From assembly GCA_900312665.1 (NCBI GenBank), contig ONZQ02000004.1, positions 2,448,693-2,512,692 of the forward strand: a stretch of 64,000 nucleotides of DNA, in the 5' to 3' direction. A model generated the notes under the pieces. That model searched no databases. It saw only the letters and a list, made by a program, of their open reading frames with translations, and had not been told where the DNA came from. Positions 56,633 to 64,000 of this stretch are shown piece after piece; position 1 is the first letter of the stretch; each line of letters opens with the position of its first letter. This stretch comes from Cephalotrichum gorgonifer. Taxonomy: Eukaryota > Ascomycota > Sordariomycetes > Microascales > Microascaceae. Position numbers and translations under genes: made by a program.

Positions 56633-58582
56633 GGGAGTGGAGGGTGAGTGTGAGGCTGGGCGCGTGGGATGTGGGGCATGCCAGCCATAGGAATAGAGGG
56701 TCCTTTCAATTGTGTTGCTTTATTTGGATATATTTTACGTATGACGATACGTTATTAAGACAGGGTGCCGAGACTGCGTGGGGAGATGCCTTTATATGGG
56801 TGGTTTTACCACTGGAGACCAGGTGTCTGGTGTCGGCGTGGCTCCGGTGGCTTGGCGGTACGGGGTAGAGTGCTCCGCAGTAGTGAAGGGGGGGAAGCAC
56901 AGTGAGCGGCAGGTTTTCGGGGTCAAGCGTAGAGGATGGAGTAATACAAGGACGGCAATACTCCGTATTTTCATCGGATTAAGGACTTCCATGGACACCG
57001 TGCCAAGGAGGGGCAAGGGATTCAAGCTTAGCTGCGTTGACTGAAGAAATTATTAACACGCGCTCCTGGAGCAGGCATTGAAAAGCGAGAGGCGGTTAGC
57101 AGCCAGGTTGGTCAATTGAGAGTGCTGGAACTGAGGACACATGATTACATATTTCGGATGATATGGGAGGTGGTGATCGACTTGGCATGGATCCAGCGTA
57201 TTAGGTCTCAGCTGAAGGCATCGTGGTGTTTACGAGAATTCAGCCAAGGGAAGGATCTTAGGCTACCCGACGCTTGCCCCACCAACCTCACGGATTTGTC
57301 GGTTTAGGGCTCAACAGCTCGAGGAAGCGCGTACACTCGGGGAACACAAGCGCGGTAAGCTTAAAAATACTCGCCTTGAAACCCATGGGTTAAAGGTATA
57401 GGATATTCCGCAATACTGGGAGGGCGAAGTAACTACGAGCACGAGGAGGGGCGAAGGTCGCCTTGAGACGAGCACAAAGAAACAAAGGACGCCGTCGCCG
57501 TCATATCTGTTGAATATACCAAGGCAGGAGGGGCCTCTTTCTGTTGTTCTTTACTCTTTGGGGGAGGGACCTGCCTTAACGGGACCTCGATGTACCCCCG
57601 TACCTGGGACCTGGAAGCAAGGACTCGTAATTAAGGGAAATAATGGAGGAGGCACGATTGGTGGGAGGGAGGGGCGGGTGGCCATCAAGGTCCTTCTGCG
57701 ATGCGGTCACAGGGACCCCACTTTCCGCTTGGAGGCGTTTTTTCTCCATCGAGTACCCACATCGCTGATAAGAAGCCCATCCAAACCCCCTCGTGAGAAT
57801 CGTGTAAACGGGCCAGGAATTAGAAATGTCTCCAAGGAAAAGAGCTTTGGGGGATATTGGGATATTGGGATATGGAGAGATCTTTCGTAGATGAGGAGGG
57901 TTTGGCTTCGTGGGCGATTTGCGCGGGTGGAGAGGTGACGGGATTCCGAAGTGGGTAACCCTTTCCTTTTTTTCTTGGCCCAAGCTAGTCTGAGGCCATC
58001 CGGGTACTCGCCTTTTTTCCCGCGTCCACCGAACTTGGAATAACGAGGGGGGAGAAGGGGAAGGGGAGAGGAAAGAAATGGGGGTAGCGGAGAGAATGGC
58101 CACAAAGGGCTAGGAATGTGGTTTTGTTACCCCCATCGCAATCCTTCGCCCATTCAATCATTGACTTTTCGACTATCACCTTTCAAGCATTCTCTCCTTC
58201 TCTCTTCCTTCTTCGAAGACATCAGGGTTGACTCTTGGCTCAGCTCCTCATCTCCACCTCCACCTTCTTTCACGCGATTTGCCTGCCCCATCGGGAACCG
58301 AAGCCGCTCCTCCCCGCCCACGAACCTTGTCCGCCCATCAAGGTACCCGTCGTTAGGTCCCGAAACGTCAACGTGCTTTGGGGTGACAGCTAGCTTTGTC
58401 TCAAGAATAAAGCAGGGAGACCATCCATCTCTTCCAGAACGTCGCTTCCGTCCGCCACTCGACATTGAACTAGCCAGCTTGCGATTTGCATATTCCGCCG
58501 ATCCCGCCTGTTTCACCGTCGCTTTTCCCACGAGCGCCCTCTCGCCTATCCCCACCCCCCCCCTCATTTTTCACAGCCAACC
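56633..58582. other. Intergenic region and ZIP gene leader
   Basis: About 1.95 kb with no supported gene. From about 58140 the sequence becomes C/T-rich and probably forms the 5' leader of the transporter. A GTAC-like TACTCCGTA motif occurs near 56959. Confidence 0.45.
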
Positions 58583-60517
58583 ATGGCTCTCACCAGAGCT
58601 GCCACGGGCCTCTTGCCCCTCTTACTCCTCGGCTCGGGTGTCCTAGGAGCGGCGCTGGAACCCACTCCCGTCCAGAGGACTCGGGTAGCGGCGAGACAGG
58701 CCACGGCCGCGGTCCCGGATATCACCGCCGTGAGCGACTGCCATCCCCACAAGACCGACCTGTATGTACCTCTCCTTCCCCCAATAAACACCATCTTGAG
58801 AATCCAAGCAGCTCTTCTCTCTCGATGTGACCCTTGAGACTGTCGGCTAACCCTCTGATAGATGGTGTATGGATGGGACGGCCGAGTACCAGGTTGGCTA
58901 CACCGTCACGAACACGGCGGAGTACCCCGCCGAGTTTACTAGCTGCCATGCCCATGGCACAGATCTATTCTGCGAGGCGTCCGATGGGACGGAAGCGCAG
59001 GTCCTACTAGGAGGAGAGGAGGACGCCGACGCCGACGCCGACCACGAGGGCCACGACGAGCACGAGGGAGAGGAAGGAAGCGAGCCGGCTGCTGAGAACT
59101 GCCACTTCCACGCTGGCGTCGAGTAAGTATTTGTTCTCTTCTGACGACGCCCGAGTCTGAGTCTGAATTGGGGTGCTAACATTGGGATAGACACTGTGTT
59201 GCCGCCGGCGAGTCGGAGTCAGGGTCGGAGTCGGAGAGCTCCACGTCGAAATGCGAAAAGGTGCATCGCGATTACAACATCCCGCTTCGGATAGGCCTCA
59301 TCTTTGTTGTCTTGGCCACCAGCTCCTTGGGTAAGCCCGCCCCCCTTTCTTCCACTCCCGGTAAAGTGAGGTTCAGGCGTAACCACGGAGGAGAAATGCT
59401 AACCTGTGCAGGTGTCTTTGCTCCCATACTCCTCGCCCGGTTCCTGCCCAATAGGATGACCCTCCTGCTCATTCTTCTGAAGCAGTTTGGCACGGGCATC
59501 ATTATCGCGACGGCGCTTGTTCACGTATGATCCTCCGTCTCCTTCATCCCGGATCCACCTCCTCGAAGTCCCCCTACTGATCTCGTCTTGTATAGCTCTT
59601 CGTCCACGCCATGCTCATGTTCCAGAACTCTTGCATAGAGGGAATCGAGTACGAAGGAACTGCTGCTGCCATCTGCATGGCGGGAGTATTCATCTCCTTC
59701 CTGATCGAGTACCTCGGCAACCGGTACCTGAGGGCACGCCTTGCGAAGAAGTTGATCAACGCAAGCCCCGAGGACTGCTGCGTTGAGAAACACAACGCCC
59801 ACATGGAGATGATGAACATTAACATCATGGAGGCCGGCATTATCTTCCACTCAATAAGTACGTTGCCTACCCCCCTTCTCCCCCCGATAGTTGACGGGGT
59901 CTTCGTGGGTTTGCTTTCATGCTAACCCAAAACCAGTCATCGGCGTAACCCTTGTAGTCGCTGGAGATAGCTTCTTCATCACCCTCTTCATCGTCATCGT
60001 CTTCCACCAATTCTTCGAGGGTCTCGCTCTCGGCTCCAGGATCGCCGAGCTTGGCACCGGAAAGCATCTCGCTCTCAGCGCCCTCGGCCACCACCACCAT
60101 CACGCCCCGGCCCCCGAACATGCCACCGAGTCCCACTCCCACCCCAAGTCCGCCGGCGAGGAGACCGCGCCCTCCGTGGACTCCGAATCCGACGCGAAGC
60201 CCGGCAAGTCGACCGTCCCGATGTGGCACAAGATTGCCCTGGCGGGCGCCTTCGCCTTGGTGACTCCCATCGGCATGGCGATTGGCACGGGCGCGCTGTC
60301 GCACTTCAACGGGAACGACCAGGCTACCGCGATTGCCATCGGGACGCTCGACGCCTTATCCGCGGGTATTCTTCTCTGGGTTGGTGTTGTGGAGATGTGG
60401 GCATCCGACTGGATGGGCGGGGAGCTGAGCGATGCCTCGCCCCTTGTTACGACGCTTGGCCTGGCTTCTCTGATGCTGGGGATGGGGCTGATGAGCTTCC
60501 TGGGGAAGTGGGCGTGA
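58583..60517 (+). CDS. ZIP-family zinc transporter with Cys/His-rich ectodomain
   Basis: Six exons: 58583-58761, 58862-59122, 59191-59330, 59412-59524, 59596-59857 and 59937-60517, giving 511 residues. It imports Zn2+ (possibly Fe2+) across the plasma membrane. A signal-peptide-like start (LLPLLLLGSGVLGAA) is followed by an ectodomain with three CHxHx5C modules, CHPHKTDLWC (53-62), CHAHGTDLFC (88-97) and CHFHAGVEHC (140-149), separated by acidic and His stretches. The eight-helix ZIP body includes VFAPILLARFLPNRM, HAMLMFQNSC, HSIIIGVTLVVAGD and the metal-binding FHQFFEGLALGSRIAE. The cytosolic loop has GHHHHH and HATESHSH. The protein ends SFLGKWA. Acidic/His loops suggest regulation by metal. 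Zinc rather than iron is inferred from the fungal family. Confidence 0.92.
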
Positions 60518-61188
60518 TCGCCCCTCCCACCTCTTCACGCTGGGTGCCGACAGGGAGACGTATCATATCGTGCTTGCGATTTTTCAGCAAAGGGTTTTCG
60601 GGTTTTCGGGATGGGATTCGGTTTTAATCCCTTGTCTTCGGCCGGAACGGCCATAATGGTCTACTATGCTCGGAATTAGGATTGGGGAATCATCATGACT
60701 TGAGGAACAGGGATTTCGGTTAAATTTGTTTATGAGAGGATCAATTTTTGTTTTCTTTTTCGGGATCGGACTTCCGCCGGATCGGAAGGTAGGAGGAAAA
60801 TAGATGGTGCTGTATATATAGAAGTCAAATGGCGGAATACCCACATACTTACATCTACCTTGTCTGATGGAGCAATTGCGTGTCTGCCTGGATAGTTAGG
60901 CAGGAGACCTAGCTATCATGATATCTTTTCTGGTAGACAGAGGCCCTTCTTTCGCTTGGGTCTTTGCTTTCCTGTGGAGGCTGGAGAAAGGTGGAACTGT
61001 CCACGGGCTTCGCCTGACAGATTGGATACAGACGTTTCCTTGGGAAATTCCTACCTCATCGCGTTCATTTTCACCGAGAAGAATGCCCTAGGACTGGCCT
61101 AGGTGGGAGGGGATACATCTAGGTCCCCTTCGCATTCTGCCCGGCCGCTCTCTGTGATGTTTGCCTTTGTAGCATTCTTCAACTGCAG
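60518..61188. other. 3' flank of the ZIP gene
   Basis: Noncoding, with a T-rich stretch near 60745-60765 and no supported gene. Confidence 0.45.
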
Positions 61189-61545
61189 CTACTCCATTTT
61201 CGGTGACCCTGAGACAAGTAGGTTCGCGTCATGAATTCTCCTGCAGACGTGATTGGCAGCATAGCACAGTCTTTTACTGAGATACTCAGAGGGAGTAACA
61301 GAGACTTCCCCGTACTCTTCCTCGGGTTCTTCGAGAAGTCAATGCATCCCTGGAACCTCGTCCCACTTGGGGTTCCCGATACCGTCCTTGAGCCAGCAGT
61401 CCTTGATGCCTGGGTAGGCCACCACATCGAAGTCAGCGGAACTGCCGGGGGCCTTGAAATCCATGCCGCCCTTGGTCCACTCGCGTTCTGGCCAAGGCTC
61501 TAGATGCAATCCCGCGTCTATTCCTGGTAGTACCCTAGTGTAGCG
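61189..61545 (-). pseudogene. Unidentified coding remnant, possibly one exon or a decayed gene
   Basis: One minus-strand frame is open from 61545 to a TGA at 61339-61341 (68 codons) and continues in the same frame to a TAG at 61189-61191. Its translation looks protein-like: LHLEPWPEREWTKGGMDFKA, FDVVAYPGIKDCWLKDGIGN and PKWDEVPGMH before the TGA, then LLEEPEEEYGEVSVTPSEYL and CYAANHV after it. It has no ATG start. An acceptor-like CTACCAG sits near 61525. It could be the last exon of a real gene that ends at the TGA, or a gene broken by the TGA. I do not recognise the family. The preceding stretch (61560-61650) also has a Cys-containing frame, LQCQDRYMCPDNPG, ending in a stop. Confidence 0.35.
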
Positions 61546-63396
61546 TTATGGAATCCATTCCAGAGGAGCCGGGATTGTCTGGACACATGTACCGGTCCTG
61601 GCATTGAAGGGGCCGGTTATTGAGCGACACCTACATCAATATCTAAGAGTCTTTCACGAGTGATGAGTTAGGAAACGAATAGATAGACGTGAACGCGTTC
61701 TTTGACGCAGGCGCGAGAGGGTAGTAGCTGAACTATGAGGCATGCCATTGTCTTTTCAACACTGACGAGTATGGGGTAGGATTGCCGGACATGTCCATGA
61801 CAATCTGCCAGTCCCAGCAGGGGGTTTGTAGCAGAAAATGGTTCCCCGTCCGAGCCCCCCGAGGAGCGGCTAAGACGTGGAAGTCGTGGCTTAATGGCGG
61901 AGATAGCACCAGTTGTGAGAGGTCGATTTTCTGATATGAGATTATGTTGCTATGGGAATATACAGGACCCATTGGATTAGGAGCATTGCATGAGGTGTCT
62001 TTCAAACTCTTGGGCTAGTGAATTCCCGACAGTTATGTCACCGAAGCCCCGAGATGTCGTGTGAATATTACATGTAAGTGGGGATCATCTTGGCCATCTC
62101 GGGGATTGTCGTTGAAAGTGGATCCGGGCGATTGAGTTGTCTAGCAATGCACGGACGGCTAGCTGCTGGATAAAAAGTCAATGATCCCTTGCATATATTA
62201 CAGAGCTTGCATGAGCCAGTCTATCGAACTGCCCTATCCAACCTAATTACTCAAATTGACTCCCGATCCCTCTGAAGTCCACTTTGGAGTTTCGCTCAAT
62301 TCTCCGCCCAGTACTCCTGCCCTGAACAGTCTCTACTGTATAACTCCTCCCCGATCCATCATGTTGATATAGATCCGAATTTCCTCCCACACTACCATTG
62401 ACGCTGGAGCTAGTGATTTGCTCTTGCAGCTGCGTGGGTCTGTTGGAAATTACCTTCGTTAGAAGCCATTCACCATAGAACTCGTCTTGGCTTACTTAAA
62501 CTTACCCGCTGTTTCGCGTATTTAGCTTTCGCTGAAACTCCGCCGTCTTTCCTCTCGACGCATGGAGTGGAAGGCCCATTGCAATAGGTATAAATGTGAT
62601 GGCTAGGAATAAACTGTAGATAGACACTGCGGTATAATAGAGCGCGATGGAGAAAGGGACTGTGTATTCGGCGCTTGGATGGTTCGTTGAATGATGTTTG
62701 ATATTAATGCTATGGACTGGAGCTAGTTATTCTTTCCTTAATATATAGATTTGGTCATTTTGTGTGAATCCAGGCCTCTTGGACTTTTGCGAGCACCAGA
62801 GTCGACAACTGTGCGCACACACTATTCTCGACAGATCAATGCAGAGCAATGGGAGCGCACATGTGAGCAATCGAGGCTGTGGCAAGCCCTGTAAGTCGAA
62901 ACATGCTCTCTGTACCGTCAGCGTCAGCGTACTGTCTGAAATATGATGTGCACATATGGGTGCGCAGATCGGAGGAAAGTGTCGCCGCCGACCCAACCGC
63001 CGATACTTACCAGGACTGGAAGCCGTCGTCAACCACGCCAACTGGGACAGATAGCTTGATACCAATTCTGCTCACAGCTTATATAGATTCTTGTTAGTCC
63101 CATATCTGACTTGCTTCCGCACATTGGGGGCCATATTACCCGAAACAGCTTAGCGTGCACATGAGTGCACAACCATGGCTCGCATTATGGCCGGCATCAT
63201 CTCGTCTCGTCCCCGTCGCACAACGAAACATCGCACACATTCTTATTTTGCGGAGAGGAAAAAAAAACCTCTCGTAGAAGTGTGTATGATCTTGACTTCG
63301 GCCCGTTGTTGACAAGTCGGATACTGCAGAAATCGCCAGCCTCTTTCTCATTGTGCCTAAGTCTTGAGGCTCTTCTAAGCCTCAGCCGTACCGAAG
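61546..63396. other. Intergenic region before the right-edge gene
   Basis: No supported gene. A minus-strand frame at 61733-62005 (90 codons, non-ATG start) may belong to the same decayed locus as the remnant at 61189-61545. The rest is mixed-composition sequence with A/T-rich patches near 62160-62220 and 62600-62760. Confidence 0.4.
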
Positions 63397-64000
63397 ATGG
63401 ACAACAGACCCGGGTACCCCCGCGAGGATGCTCAGACGTGGCTGTTCTTGCCGGCAAACGAAATGACGAGCCGAATACCAGAGAGCGGAGAAAATACGGG
63501 ATTCTCTTCTATATGGACGCATTCGGAAGCTAATGGGGTCAGACGAGAGCCCTGGAAGTTTCCATCTCCCCCAACATCCTCGTTTTTCTTGCCGATGCCC
63601 GCAACGCCTCCTCCCCTAAGGCCTCCACCGTTGTCTCGTCCGTCAACGCCTCCGGCCAGTGGGTCTAGGCCTCTGACAGCTCCTGGATTGAATTCTGGCC
63701 AGGCTGTAGTTGATGCTCCGCCTAGGCCACTCTCTGCAGATCAGCTCAAGAGTGGATCGTCCCTGGAAAATGCAAGCCCAGAGAGAGCACAATTGAACGG
63801 CCTAGAGCCGTGGAACCCGACGTCAACTCATTCGACGAGCGAACGGGACCCTTACTTCGATGAAGCCTCCCTCTTCGGAATGCATGATGGCTCGCCGACA
63901 ATTGCCTCGACCTCCCAACCCTTAACGCCAACAATTGCCTCGACCTCCCAACCTGTAGAGCTACAACTCGGCGAATTTACCGCCTACCATTCTCTGTTTT
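63397..64000 (+). CDS. Uncharacterised protein, 5' part only (runs off the window)
   Basis: ATG 63397 opens a frame with no stop up to the window end (201 codons). It starts MDNRPGYPREDAQTWLFLPA, followed by PESGENTGFSSIWTHSE, then a Pro-rich segment (PPPLRPPPLSRPSTPPASG) and a Ser/Thr-rich segment with a direct repeat of TIASTSQP (period 33 bp, 63898-63953), ending at AYHSLF. No known domain is visible in this part, which is mostly disordered in character. The Pro/Ser style resembles the regulator-like protein at 27676-29724, but I see no direct similarity. Introns cannot be ruled out. Confidence 0.6.
   Translation, partial: MDNRPGYPREDAQTWLFLPANEMTSRIPESGENTGFSSIWTHSEANGVRREPWKFPSPPTSSFFLPMPATPPPLRPPPLSRPSTPPASGSRPLTAPGLNSGQAVVDAPPRPLSADQLKSGSSLENASPERAQLNGLEPWNPTSTHSTSERDPYFDEASLFGMHDGSPTIASTSQPLTPTIASTSQPVELQLGEFTAYHSLF
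63898..63953. repeat. Coding direct repeat, 23-bp identity, 33-bp period
   Basis: Bases 63898-63920 and 63931-63953 are identical and in frame, encoding TIASTSQP twice. The period of 11 codons suggests a recent tandem duplication in a variable Ser/Thr-rich region. Confidence 0.9.

Overview
The window looks like nuclear DNA of a filamentous ascomycete (Pezizomycotina, most likely Sordariomycetes). The evidence is short introns (about 55-200 nt, GTAAGT/GTATGT-type donors, CAG/TAG acceptors), G/C-rich third codon positions in the conserved genes, and the gene set: fungal inositol phosphorylceramide synthase, a Nab3-type RNA-binding protein, Sec12, Grc3, fungal DUF5672 proteins and a fungal ZIP transporter. 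I cannot name the species. Two N runs (10839-10858 and 30760-30806) are assembly gaps in a C tract and a GA microsatellite. I recognised no tRNA, rRNA, CRISPR array or intact transposon.

Layout. 0.6-2.2 kb: aspartyl aminopeptidase (+). 3.0-4.6 kb (-) and 7.7-8.9 kb (+): two divergent DUF5672 paralogues. 9.7-11.1 kb (-): CaM-kinase I. 13.0-13.8 kb (-): ICT1/Pth4-like peptidyl-tRNA hydrolase. 14.9-17.9 kb (+): Nab3-like protein. 17.9-27.4 kb: long gene-poor stretch with microsatellites and a dispersed GTAC-type motif. 27.4-29.7 kb (+): Gln/Pro-rich bZIP-like protein. 33.1-41.9 kb (+): aldehyde dehydrogenase, SEC12, an ankyrin protein and two small uncharacterised proteins, all on one strand. 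43.4-44.9 kb (-): AUR1. 44.9-51.2 kb: second gene-poor stretch. 51.2-56.6 kb: divergent RPA34 (-) and GRC3 (+). 58.6-60.5 kb (+): six-exon ZIP zinc transporter. 61.2-61.5 kb (-): unidentified coding remnant. 63.4 kb to the edge (+): a truncated uncharacterised gene.

Most genes are housekeeping and are not an operon or an obvious secondary-metabolite cluster. The clearest functional neighbourhood is RPA34/GRC3: an RNA polymerase I subunit and a pre-rRNA-processing polynucleotide kinase start back to back from a 787-bp region that carries a duplicated 24-bp element. Other points worth following are a triplicated CHxHx5C module in the ZIP ectodomain with matching intron positions, a C-terminal KDEL on Sec12, an ankyrin gene whose start codon seems to be assembled by splicing, and a 531-nt leader with no ATG behind a TATA box and two CRE-like repeats. 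I found no clear case of a wholly new biological system. Exon joins were made by eye from splice signals, frame and recognised protein motifs.
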